Assembly: GCA_009937615.1 (NCBI GenBank)
Contig: JAACFB010000035.1
Location: forward strand, 1 to 42,329
DNA length: 42,329 bases
Reading direction: 5' to 3'
Source of the DNA: Gammaproteobacteria bacterium
Lineage (GTDB): Bacteria > Pseudomonadota > Gammaproteobacteria > Steroidobacterales > Woeseiaceae
The position numbers and the translations under genes are program-made. Each line of letters begins with the position of its first letter. Position 1 is the stretch's first letter. This document shows, in pieces, positions 16,813 through 24,735 of the stretch. The notes under the pieces are model-generated. The model was not told the origin of the DNA. It saw only the letters and a program-made list of their open reading frames with translations, and searched no databases.

Positions 16813-18708
16813 ATCAATAATCGTAACCTTTGCACGTTTATCCGACGATCCGGATTCACCATCGTCGCCATCGTCTCGGCCATCGGATCGATGACCGCAC
16901 AGGCGCTGGAAATCGAAACTCCGGCACTTGGGCTGACCGGTGTGCCGATGGAGATCGTATTGACCGGCGCGGCGAACCGAGCTGCTGTTGCAGTCACGGT
17001 CGGCGCGAAAAGCTACTCGGCCACAACGGATGCCGGCGGCCGGGCGGTTATCGCTGATGTCGTCGTCGAGGCTAGCGGCGCGGCGCAGGTCACTGCGACG
17101 GTCGGCGCTGATACGGCTTCGAAAACCGTCCGGGTTATTCCTGGTTTCATGTCGGTGATGCCTGCGTTCCTGGCGATTGCCGTAGCCTTGCTGATCCGCA
17201 ACGTCGTGCCGGCTCTGCTGCTGGGGCTTTGGCTAGGCGCCACGGCCCTGCAGACATTTTCACCGGTCGGCGCATTGAAGGGTCTGCTGGATACCTTTGC
17301 CGTCTTCATCACGCACGCCGTGGCGGACGCGGATCACGCCGCGATCATACTGTTCACGATGATGATCGGCGGCATGGTCGGCATCATTACGCGGAATGGC
17401 GGCATGGCCAGCGTGGTCCTCGTGATCGTAAGCCGCGCCAAAACAGCGATCGGCGGGCAGTTTTCCGTGTGGCTGATGGGCCTGATGATTTTCTTCGACG
17501 ACTATGCGAATACGCTGGTCGTTGGTAACACGGCGCGGCCGATTACCGACCATCTCAGGATTTCGCGCGAGAAACTGGCGTATATCGTCGATTCGACGGC
17601 GGCACCCGTCGTTTGCCTTGCGCTCGTGACAACCTGGATCGGCTACGAAGTTAGCCTGATCGACGATGCGCTGCAGGGTATCGACGAGCTTGCCGACGTG
17701 GCGGCCTACACGATCTTCCTGAAGTCGATTCCGTACAGTTTCTACCCGATTCTTGCCGTCGTTTTCGTGCTCGCTGTCGCGACGACGGGTAGGGACCTGG
17801 GGCCGATGTACAAAGCCGAACTGCGCGCTCGCCGGGGCGAGGTTGCTGCGAAAGCCGGTGACGCAATGCCCGCACTGGAGGGCGACACGCTCGAGCCGAA
17901 GGCCAATATTCCATTGCGGGCGGCAAATGCGTTTGTGCCGATCATCACGCTGATAGTCGGCCTGGGCGTGAGTCTTTATATAACGGGCGAAGGCGACACG
18001 GTTACGGAAATCGTCGGCAGCGCCGACCCTTACAAAGCGATGATGTGGGCATCGTTTGTCGGCGCGCTGACCGCAGCAGGCATGTCGGTAGGCCAACGCA
18101 TACTGAACGCGCACGAGACGGTTGATGCGTGGTACGGAGGCGCCCGGGCAACGCTGTTCGGTATGATCGTCCTGGTCCTGGCATGGTCAATGTCGGCGGT
18201 AACCGGTGACTTGAATGCCAAGGGCTATCTGATTTCGATCCTGGGGGACTCACTCCCGGTCGCGTTCATACCCGCCATCGTCTTCCTTCTTGCCGCCGTA
18301 ACTGCATTTGCCACCGGTACGAGCTGGGGCACGATGGGCATCCTGATGCCGCTCGTGATTCCATTGGCCTGGGCCGTAATGAGCATCAACGGAATGGCGG
18401 ATCCGTCGGGCATGCACATTCTGTATTCATCGGTCGCCTGCACGCTTGCCGGTGCCGTCTGGGGTGATCATTGCTCGCCGATTTCGGACACGACCGTCCT
18501 GTCGTCGATAGCAAGCGGCTGCGATCATATAGAACACGTGCGGACCCAGATGCCTTACGCGTTGATTGTCGGGACCGTCGCGATCCTGGTTGGCACGGTC
18601 CCCGGCGGCTACGGACTGCCGCCGTGGATTTCACTGATCGTGGGAGCGCTGATACTGATCGGGGTGCTGCGTTATTTCGGCCGCAGTGCCGACGCCGCGG
18701 CTGGCTGA
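16813..18708 (+). CDS. NhaC-family Na+/H+ antiporter with N-terminal signal peptide and Ig-like domain; start uncertain
   Basis: An inner-membrane transporter of the NhaC/Na+:H+ antiporter family. The first canonical start is the ATG at 16891 (605 residues). In the same frame upstream of it the sequence encodes two arginines, a hydrophobic core (GFTIVAIVSAIGS) and an A-Q-A cleavage site, which together form a signal peptide, but between the TAG at 16789 and 16891 there is no ATG, GTG or TTG. I place the left end at an ATC (16813) that has GGGA 8 nt upstream; this is a hypothesis. After the leader comes a beta-rich domain of about 80 residues, then about eleven membrane segments. MIFFDDYANTLVVGNTARP and GTSWGTMGILMPL are NhaC-family blocks. 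It lies among polyamine genes. Confidence 0.8.
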   Translation: MNNRNLCTFIRRSGFTIVAIVSAIGSMTAQALEIETPALGLTGVPMEIVLTGAANRAAVAVTVGAKSYSATTDAGGRAVIADVVVEASGAAQVTATVGADTASKTVRVIPGFMSVMPAFLAIAVALLIRNVVPALLLGLWLGATALQTFSPVGALKGLLDTFAVFITHAVADADHAAIILFTMMIGGMVGIITRNGGMASVVLVIVSRAKTAIGGQFSVWLMGLMIFFDDYANTLVVGNTARPITDHLRISREKLAYIVDSTAAPVVCLALVTTWIGYEVSLIDDALQGIDELADVAAYTIFLKSIPYSFYPILAVVFVLAVATTGRDLGPMYKAELRARRGEVAAKAGDAMPALEGDTLEPKANIPLRAANAFVPIITLIVGLGVSLYITGEGDTVTEIVGSADPYKAMMWASFVGALTAAGMSVGQRILNAHETVDAWYGGARATLFGMIVLVLAWSMSAVTGDLNAKGYLISILGDSLPVAFIPAIVFLLAAVTAFATGTSWGTMGILMPLVIPLAWAVMSINGMADPSGMHILYSSVACTLAGAVWGDHCSPISDTTVLSSIASGCDHIEHVRTQMPYALIVGTVAILVGTVPGGYGLPPWISLIVGALILIGVLRYFGRSADAAAG

Positions 18709-18724
18709 TCGTGTACTTTGATCA

Positions 18725-18751
18725 GGCCGCGGCGTATCCTTATCCGCGGCC
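18725..18751 (+). terminator. hairpin between the NhaC-type gene and puuD-like gene
   Basis: GGCCGCGG (18725-18732) and CCGCGGCC (18744-18751) make a perfect 8-bp stem with an 11-nt loop, 16 bp after the antiporter stop. There is no T-tract, so it could be a partial terminator, an RNA-stability element or an attenuator before the next four-gene operon. Confidence 0.4.
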
Positions 18752-18761
18752 AGGCTGACGA

Positions 18762-18787
18762 GGAGTAACGGGGTTCGTCCCCATATG
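18762..18787 (+). promoter_or_regulatory. ribosome binding site separated from its start by a small hairpin
   Basis: GGAG at 18762-18765 lies 19 nt from the ATG at 18785, too far for a normal site. Between them GGGG (18770-18773) and CCCC (18779-18782) can pair around TTCGT. Folding removes 13 nt and leaves about 6 nt of effective spacing. The stem decides this start as plausible; no better ATG is nearby. Confidence 0.4.
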
Positions 18788-19546
18788 TTGCGAAAACCCA
18801 TTATTGGCGTGCCGGCGGACCGGCGTATTGTCGAACCTCACCCGTTTCACATGGTGGGCGAAAAATATCTTCAGGCGCTGATTGACGGTGCGGCGGCGCT
18901 GCCCTTCGTCATTCCGGTACTTGCCGAACACCTCGATATGCATGAGGTGATCCGCGAAATAGACGGCCTGTTCCTGACGGGCAGCCCGTCCAACGTCGAG
19001 CCTCACCATTACGCAGGAGAGCCGAGCGAACCCGGTACCTGGCACGACCCGCATCGCGACGCAATGACACTGCCGTTGGCCAGGAAAGCGATCGACATCG
19101 GCATGCCACTGCTGGCGGTCTGCCGCGGATTTCAGGAGCTCAATGTCGTACTCGGTGGCACACTGCATCAGAAGGTGCACGAGGTGCCCGGTTATCATCG
19201 GCACAACGAGGATCCCGATCAGCCGCTGGACGTCCAATACGGGCCTTCGCATGACATCAACCTGGTCGAAGGCGGCCTGTTGAATCGGCTGTCCGGTGAG
19301 ACCAGCGTCAGGGTTAACTCGCTGCATTCACAAGGAGTGGCCAGGCTCGCCAAGGGCGTGTCGGTGGAGGCGGTCGCCGACGACGGCTTGATCGAGGCAT
19401 TCACCGTCGACAGCGCCAGCGGATTTACGCTGGCCGTGCAATGGCATCCGGAGTGGCAGGCGGCCAGCAACGATTTTTCAATGGCAATATTCAAGGCATT
19501 CGGCGACGCGTGCAGGGCGTATGCGGCCGGGCAAAGACAGGTGTAA
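18785..19546 (+). CDS. puuD: class I glutamine amidotransferase, gamma-glutamyl-GABA hydrolase-like (PuuD type)
   Basis: A 253-residue peptidase C26 protein. PuuD hydrolyses gamma-glutamyl-GABA to glutamate and GABA at the end of the Puu pathway. The triad is complete: Cys113 in LAVCRGFQELN, His221 and Glu223 in VQWHPEW. GLFLTGSPSNVEPHHY (about 61-76) is a family signature. It opens a compact operon: the next gene starts 1 bp after its stop. The upstream ribosome site is set back behind a small hairpin. Specificity for gamma-glutamyl-GABA is inferred from family and from the adjacent PuuA-type ligase. Confidence 0.88.
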   Translation: MLRKPIIGVPADRRIVEPHPFHMVGEKYLQALIDGAAALPFVIPVLAEHLDMHEVIREIDGLFLTGSPSNVEPHHYAGEPSEPGTWHDPHRDAMTLPLARKAIDIGMPLLAVCRGFQELNVVLGGTLHQKVHEVPGYHRHNEDPDQPLDVQYGPSHDINLVEGGLLNRLSGETSVRVNSLHSQGVARLAKGVSVEAVADDGLIEAFTVDSASGFTLAVQWHPEWQAASNDFSMAIFKAFGDACRAYAAGQRQV

Positions 19547-19547
19547 C

Positions 19548-20879
19548 GTGAGTACCGATGAAGTTTTTCAACTGTGGTTGAAAGAAAGACAGATTGAAGA
19601 CGTCGAGGCGTTCGTGCCCGATATGGCAGGTTCGGCGCGCGGCAAGGTCGTGCCGGCGGACAAGTTCGGCTCTGGAAAAATGAAAATGCCCGAGGCCATT
19701 TTCGGGCAGACCATTTCCGGAAATTACGTCGATAATGAACAGAACGTCGAAGACCGCGACATGCAGCTGGTTCCCGACCCGACGACATTGCGGCCGGTTC
19801 CGTGGGCGACCGATCCGGCGGCATCGGTCTTTCTGGATTGTTATCGCAGCGACGGCTCACCCGTCGAGACGTCGCCCCGCGGGGTTCTGCGCAGCGTGCT
19901 TGGCAAGTATGAATCCCGCGGCTGGGTGCCCGTGGTTGCGCCCGAAGTCGAGTTCTATCTGCTCAGCGCGCATTCGGACCCGAACGCCGAGGCAGAGCCA
20001 CCGGAAGGCCGTTTGGGCTGGACCGAGGGCGCGCGTCAGCCCTACAGCATCGACACGATGAACGACTTCGATCCGTTCATAAACGATTTGTATGAGTACT
20101 GCGAGGTGCAGGGAATTCGTATCGACACGCTTTCCCAGGAAATGGGGCCTGCCCAATTCGAGATCAATTTTCTGCACGGCAATGCGGTCGACCTGGCCGA
20201 CCAGGTATTCCTTTTCAAACGTACCGTACGCGAGGTCGCCATCGAGCACGAAATGCACGCAACGTTTCTGGCGAAGCCGATGGCTGAAGAAGCGGGCAGC
20301 GCGCTGCACGTGCATCAGAGTATTGTCGACAAGAGCGGCAACAACATCTTTTCAAAGCAAGATGGCGCACCGAGCGATCTGTTTTACGGCTTTCTGGCCG
20401 GACTGCAGCACTACATGCCCGATGCGATGTTGATATTTGCGCCGTACGTCAATTCGTACCGGCGGTTCCTCAACCCCTGGTCTTCGCCCGTGAATCTGGC
20501 CTGGGCGATTGACAACCGCACGGTCGGGCTGCGTGTGCCTGATTCTGAGCCCGAAAATCGCCGCATCGAAAATCGCCTGGCTGGCTCCGACGTAAACCCT
20601 TACCTGGTTCTCGCCGCTACGCTGGCCTGTGGATATCTCGGAATGACCGAGGGCCTGCAACCGACTGAGCCGATCGAGGGCAGTGCATACGGCGCGGACT
20701 TCTCGCTGCATCGGCACATTTATGCCGCTATCGAGTCTTTGCGCGACAGCGAGGCGATGCGTAGCATACTTGGCGATGAGTTCGTAAATCTTTACTGCAA
20801 GCTCAAAGAAGACGAGTACAGGGAATTTCAGGAAATCATTACGCCATGGGAGCGTGAGATCCTGATGTTTAACGTTTGA
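19548..20879 (+). CDS. puuA: glutamine synthetase-like gamma-glutamylputrescine ligase (PuuA type), copy 2
   Basis: A 443-residue GS-family ligase expected to make gamma-glutamylputrescine from putrescine, glutamate and ATP. Motifs: APEVEFYLLS, GPAQFEINFLHGNA, the GSALHVHQSIVDKSGNN block, VNSYRRFLNPW, and RIENRLAGSDVNPYLVLAA, all in normal GS order. The GTG at 19548 directly follows the puuD stop with 1 bp between, so translation is coupled; nine codons upstream are also open but lie inside puuD. It sits between puuD and an aminotransferase gene, the strongest context in this window for a putrescine substrate. PuuB and PuuC partners are not present here. Confidence 0.88.
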   Translation: MSTDEVFQLWLKERQIEDVEAFVPDMAGSARGKVVPADKFGSGKMKMPEAIFGQTISGNYVDNEQNVEDRDMQLVPDPTTLRPVPWATDPAASVFLDCYRSDGSPVETSPRGVLRSVLGKYESRGWVPVVAPEVEFYLLSAHSDPNAEAEPPEGRLGWTEGARQPYSIDTMNDFDPFINDLYEYCEVQGIRIDTLSQEMGPAQFEINFLHGNAVDLADQVFLFKRTVREVAIEHEMHATFLAKPMAEEAGSALHVHQSIVDKSGNNIFSKQDGAPSDLFYGFLAGLQHYMPDAMLIFAPYVNSYRRFLNPWSSPVNLAWAIDNRTVGLRVPDSEPENRRIENRLAGSDVNPYLVLAATLACGYLGMTEGLQPTEPIEGSAYGADFSLHRHIYAAIESLRDSEAMRSILGDEFVNLYCKLKEDEYREFQEIITPWEREILMFNV

Positions 20880-20899
20880 CGACAGTTCAGAGGTGAACG

Positions 20900-22273
20900 A
20901 TGGCCGCGCTCGAAAAACGTTCGCGTTCGGAATGGCAGGAGCTCGATAAAGAGCATCATCTGCACCCATTTACCGATCACAAGGATCTGCATCGCAAGAA
21001 ATCGCGAATCATTACGCGGGCCGAAGGCGTGTATATCTATGATGCGGACGGCAACAAGATTCTGGACGGCATGTCAGGTCTTTGGTGTGTCAATGCCGGC
21101 TATGGCCGCGACGAAATCGTTGACGCGGCGGCTGCGCAGATGCGGGAACTGCCGTACTACAACAATTTCTTCCAGTGTGCGCATCCGCCGTCGATCGAAC
21201 TCGCCAATATGCTGCAGGAAGTGAGCCAGCCGCAGTTCAATCGCGTGTTCTTTTCGGGGTCGGGTTCGGAATCGAACGACACGATCGTGCGCATGGTGCG
21301 CCGCTACTGGGACCTGCTGGGGCAGCCCGAGCGGCACACGATCATTAGCCGTAAAAACGCCTACCACGGCTCGACCGTGGCGGCCGCGAGTCTCGGCGGC
21401 ATGAAACCCATGCACGAGCAGGGCGGGCTGCCGATACCGGGCATCGTGCACGTCGAGCAGCCATACTGGTTCGGCAGCGACAGGACGCTGCCCCCTGATG
21501 AATTTGGACTGGCCGCAGCCCGATCGCTGGAGAACAAGATTCAGGAGCTCGGCGCCCATACGGTAGCTGCCTTCATCGGCGAGCCGATCCAGGGCGCGGG
21601 TGGCGTCATTATTCCGCCCGATACCTACTGGCCCGAGGTGCAGCGCATCTGTGACGAGTACGGCATCCTGCTGATATCTGACGAAGTCATCACCGGGTTC
21701 GGGCGGCTCGGCGAGTGGTTCGGCGCCGACTACTTCGGCACAAAACCCGACCTGATGCCGTTCGCCAAGGGGGTGACGTCGGGCTACCTTCCGCTCGGTG
21801 GCGTGCTTGTCGCCGACCGCGTCGCCGAGGTGCTGATCGACCGGGGCGGTGAGTTCTTCCACGGCTATACGTATTCAGGCCATCCGGCTGCCTGCGCCGT
21901 TGCGATCGAGAATCTGCGCATTCTGAAGCGCGAGAAGCTCATTGAGCGCGTGAAGAACGACATTGGGCCCTACCTGCAAAAAGGCTGGCAGAAACTCGGC
22001 GAGCATCCCTTGGTGGGTGAAACGCGCATGGTCGGCCTGATGGGCGCGCTGGAGATTGTCAAGGACAAGGAGACACTCGAACGCTACGACGAGAAGCAGG
22101 GTGTCGGCACGATTTGCCGGGACTTTCTCGTCAACAACGGGCTCGTCATGCGCGCGGTCGGCGACACGATCGTCGTTGCGCCGCCGTTCATCCTGTCGCA
22201 CGAAGAAGCCGACGAATTGCTCGACAAGGCCTGGAAGTGTCTCGACCTGACGCAACAGGCCTTGTCGAGCTGA
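20900..22273 (+). CDS. spuC: class III aminotransferase, putrescine-pyruvate type (SpuC-like)
   Basis: A 457-residue PLP-dependent omega-aminotransferase. SpuC moves the amino group of putrescine to pyruvate, giving 4-aminobutanal. The PLP lysine is Lys290 in LMPFAKGVTSGYLPLGG, and the ring-binding Asp261 is in LLISDEVITGFGR. The N-terminal HPFTDHKDL and SGLWCVNAGYGR segments are typical of this subgroup (SpuC and related beta-alanine/putrescine aminotransferases). It starts 20 bp after puuA, with GAGGTG upstream, and precedes the agmatinase-family gene by 13 bp. Another amine donor such as cadaverine or beta-alanine cannot be excluded from sequence. Confidence 0.87.
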   Translation: MAALEKRSRSEWQELDKEHHLHPFTDHKDLHRKKSRIITRAEGVYIYDADGNKILDGMSGLWCVNAGYGRDEIVDAAAAQMRELPYYNNFFQCAHPPSIELANMLQEVSQPQFNRVFFSGSGSESNDTIVRMVRRYWDLLGQPERHTIISRKNAYHGSTVAAASLGGMKPMHEQGGLPIPGIVHVEQPYWFGSDRTLPPDEFGLAAARSLENKIQELGAHTVAAFIGEPIQGAGGVIIPPDTYWPEVQRICDEYGILLISDEVITGFGRLGEWFGADYFGTKPDLMPFAKGVTSGYLPLGGVLVADRVAEVLIDRGGEFFHGYTYSGHPAACAVAIENLRILKREKLIERVKNDIGPYLQKGWQKLGEHPLVGETRMVGLMGALEIVKDKETLERYDEKQGVGTICRDFLVNNGLVMRAVGDTIVVAPPFILSHEEADELLDKAWKCLDLTQQALSS

Positions 22274-22286
22274 CAGGGGCTGCGCG

Positions 22287-23267
22287 ATGGCTGACAAGAA
22301 ACGCGGGAACGCGCCCCAGCACATGAGCAGCAGCGATGCGGCGATAACGCGCGATAGCCTCTATGGCACGCTGCCGGAACCGACGTATGCCGGCGTTACC
22401 TCCTTCATGCGGCGCAAGTACACGCAGGATCTCGACGGTGTCGATGTCGTCGTGACCGGCGTGCCGCTGGATACCGCGACAACGAACCGGCCAGGGGCGC
22501 GGTTTGGCCCAAGGGCCATACGCGCCGCATCCACGATCATGGCCTGGGAGCGGCCCTATGGCATGGCATTCGACCCTTTCGACAAGCTCGCCGTCGTCGA
22601 CTACGGCGACTGCTACTTCGATTTCGGGCGCCCACAGGGCGTGCCGGAACAGATCCGGAAGCACGCCTTCGAGATCATTGACCAGGGACCGGCCCTGCTG
22701 TCGCTGGGCGGCGATCATTTCGTGGCCTACCCGTTAATCGAGGCGCACGTGCAAAAGCACGGCGGTCCCCTGTCGCTGCTGCATTTCGATGCGCACAGCG
22801 ACACCTGGGCCGACCCGGACGGGCGCATCGATCACGGCACGATGTTCTACCACGCTGCAAAGGCCGGTCTCGTCGACCCGGCCCGATCAGTGCAGATCGG
22901 CCTCAGAACGACAAATCCCGATACGATGGGATTCAACGTACTCGACGCGCCCTGGGTGCACGCCAACGGAATCGACGCAACGATCGCGCGCGCGCGAGAG
23001 TTCGTTGGAAATAACCCGGTCTATGTGTCGTTCGATATCGACTGCCTCGATCCAAGCTATGCGCCGGGCACCGGTACGCCTGTTTGCGGCGGACTGACGA
23101 GCCACCAGGCGATGGCAATTCTGCGCGGTCTGGCGGGCATCAACGTCATTGGCATGGACGTTGTCGAGGTCGCTCCCGCTTACGATATCGGCGAGATCAC
23201 GGCCTTGGCTGCGTCGCACCTGGCCATGGAAATGCTGTACCTCTACGCCAGCCGTTCGTCGGCCTAG
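22287..23267 (+). CDS. speB: agmatinase-family ureohydrolase
   Basis: A 326-residue binuclear manganese enzyme of the arginase/agmatinase family. Agmatinase splits agmatine to putrescine and urea. All six metal ligands are visible: His144 (GGDHF), Asp168, His170 and Asp172 (HFDAHSDTW), Asp250 and Asp252 (SFDIDCLDPSYAPGTGTP). It is the last gene of the puuD-puuA-spuC operon, 13 bp after spuC. Context with putrescine-using enzymes supports agmatinase, but guanidinobutyrase and guanidinopropionase share these motifs. An arginine decarboxylase, needed to make agmatine, is not in the window. Confidence 0.87.
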   Translation: MADKKRGNAPQHMSSSDAAITRDSLYGTLPEPTYAGVTSFMRRKYTQDLDGVDVVVTGVPLDTATTNRPGARFGPRAIRAASTIMAWERPYGMAFDPFDKLAVVDYGDCYFDFGRPQGVPEQIRKHAFEIIDQGPALLSLGGDHFVAYPLIEAHVQKHGGPLSLLHFDAHSDTWADPDGRIDHGTMFYHAAKAGLVDPARSVQIGLRTTNPDTMGFNVLDAPWVHANGIDATIARAREFVGNNPVYVSFDIDCLDPSYAPGTGTPVCGGLTSHQAMAILRGLAGINVIGMDVVEVAPAYDIGEITALAASHLAMEMLYLYASRSSA

Positions 23268-23374
23268 GCGCGACCGGCGTCCTGAAATCCGAGCGTGTTC
23301 GGCGTCCAGCTGCGCTGCCGGCGTGATCGCCGCCGAACTCGCGCGTGGTTCCGCCGCAGAGAATCTCTCGGGCG

Positions 23375-23713
23375 TCAGCTCAGCGCGTTCTGGAGCGAGG
23401 CAATGTAGTCGGCTTTGGGGCGGACACCGATGAACGTGTCCACGACCTGACCCTTGTCGAACAGCACCACGGTTGGTATGGAGCGGATCCCATAGCGCAT
23501 GGCCGCCTCCTGGTTGGCATCGATATCGACCTTGGCGATGGTCACGCGATCCGCAAAATCGTCGGCAAGCGATTCAATGATCGGTCCGAGCGCGCGGCAG
23601 GGTGCACACCACTCGGCCCAGAAATCTACAAGCACGGGCTTTTCCGACCTCAATACCTTGTCGGCAAAATCCCCATCGGTAACGACTATCGGACGAGTTG
23701 CGGTTTGGTTCAT
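23375..23713 (-). CDS. thioredoxin-family protein
   Basis: A 112-residue single-domain thioredoxin, a cytoplasmic disulfide reductant. The active site is WCAPC at 35-39, where classical TrxA has WCGPC; Ala at this place is common in thioredoxin variants. SIPTVVLFDKGQVVDTFIG supplies the cis-proline loop. I choose the ATG at 23713-23711 because a GGGAG ribosome site lies 7 nt upstream; 18 further codons are open but lack one. It is divergent from xdhC. No reductase or other electron donor is adjacent. Confidence 0.92.
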   Translation of the reverse strand: MNQTATRPIVVTDGDFADKVLRSEKPVLVDFWAEWCAPCRALGPIIESLADDFADRVTIAKVDIDANQEAAMRYGIRSIPTVVLFDKGQVVDTFIGVRPKADYIASLQNALS

Positions 23714-23838
23714 AATTCGACTCCCTGGTTCAGAAACCTGACGTGGTGGCGCCGGGCCCGATTTCAAGCTGTTGACGGCGGCCCTGGCGACTTACTCAGA
23801 TCGTTTCGGCATACGCTTAATTACAGGATGACGACATC

Positions 23839-24735
23839 ATGACAGCGGAAAGGCTGCTGCAGTTCTTTGCCGATCACCGTGACCGCGGTGAGCCGCTCGT
23901 CCTTGTGACCGTGGTAGAGACGCAGGGGTCGACCTATAGCAAAACCGGCGAGCAGATGCTGATCAATGAGCTGGGCGTATTTCGCGGCATGTTGTCCGGC
24001 GGCTGTCTCGAGGGTGACCTGGCTGCCCGGGCTCGGGTAGTGCTCGAATCTGGCAGGCCGCAGACGGTGAATTACGATCTCGCACCCGACGATGAGCTGT
24101 GGGGGCTCGGCGTCGGCTGCGACGGCCAGATGCGGGTTGTCCTGCAGCCGCTGCTGCCGCAAAGCGATTACGCGCCATTTGATCGAGTCGCGGACGTGCT
24201 GCGCGGGCACACGGCTGCAGAAATCACGATTCCGGTCGAGGCCGGATCGCCGGGCGAGATTCGCATCAGGGTCGAGCCGCCGCCCCGAATACTCGTGCTG
24301 GGGGCCGGCCTGGACGCCGAGCCGCTGGTCAGGGTCGCAAAGGAGGTCGGCTGGCGGTGCACGGTCGTGGATCACCGGCCAGCCTACGTCGATAACGGAG
24401 ATTTCGCCGGCGCGGAGGCGACGCACTGCATCGCCGCCGAGGAGCTGGCGGCAACACTGGATCTGTCTCAGTACGATATGGCGATCATCATGAGCCATAA
24501 CCTGACCAGCGATCGCAGATACCTCGCTCAGCTTGCCGAGACTGACATGCGTTATATCGGTTTGCTGGGTCCTGCGAGCCGCCGCGAGCGGCTACTGGAG
24601 GACATAGAGGGCGGGGCGGAAAAACTGCGCGGCAGGCTGCACGGTCCTGCGGGGCTTGAAATCGGTGGCCGCGGCCCCGGCCCGATCGCGCTGTCGATCA
24701 TTGCGCAAATGCAGCAGGTGCTGGCCTCGCCTTAA
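23839..24735 (+). CDS. XdhC/CoxF-family protein
   Basis: A 298-residue XdhC-family protein. Members bind molybdenum cofactor and help sulfurate and insert it into xanthine dehydrogenase-type enzymes. The N-terminal half has VTVVETQGSTYSKTGEQML and the conserved LSGGCLEGDLAARA; the C-terminal half is a Rossmann-like domain beginning PRILVLGAGLDAEPLVRVA and containing MSHNLTSDRRYLAQL and IGLLGPASRRERLL. No xanthine dehydrogenase genes are present here, so its client must be elsewhere. The window also has moaACDE and a MocA-like gene about 13-15 kb away. Its stop codon overlaps that of the convergent TetR gene at the TTAA 24732-24735. Confidence 0.9.
   Translation: MTAERLLQFFADHRDRGEPLVLVTVVETQGSTYSKTGEQMLINELGVFRGMLSGGCLEGDLAARARVVLESGRPQTVNYDLAPDDELWGLGVGCDGQMRVVLQPLLPQSDYAPFDRVADVLRGHTAAEITIPVEAGSPGEIRIRVEPPPRILVLGAGLDAEPLVRVAKEVGWRCTVVDHRPAYVDNGDFAGAEATHCIAAEELAATLDLSQYDMAIIMSHNLTSDRRYLAQLAETDMRYIGLLGPASRRERLLEDIEGGAEKLRGRLHGPAGLEIGGRGPGPIALSIIAQMQQVLASP

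Noticed and set aside
17260..18114. Antisense open frame of 284 codons opposite the antiporter
   Set aside because: Composition is that of an antisense shadow; the antiporter frame has membrane segments and family motifs.
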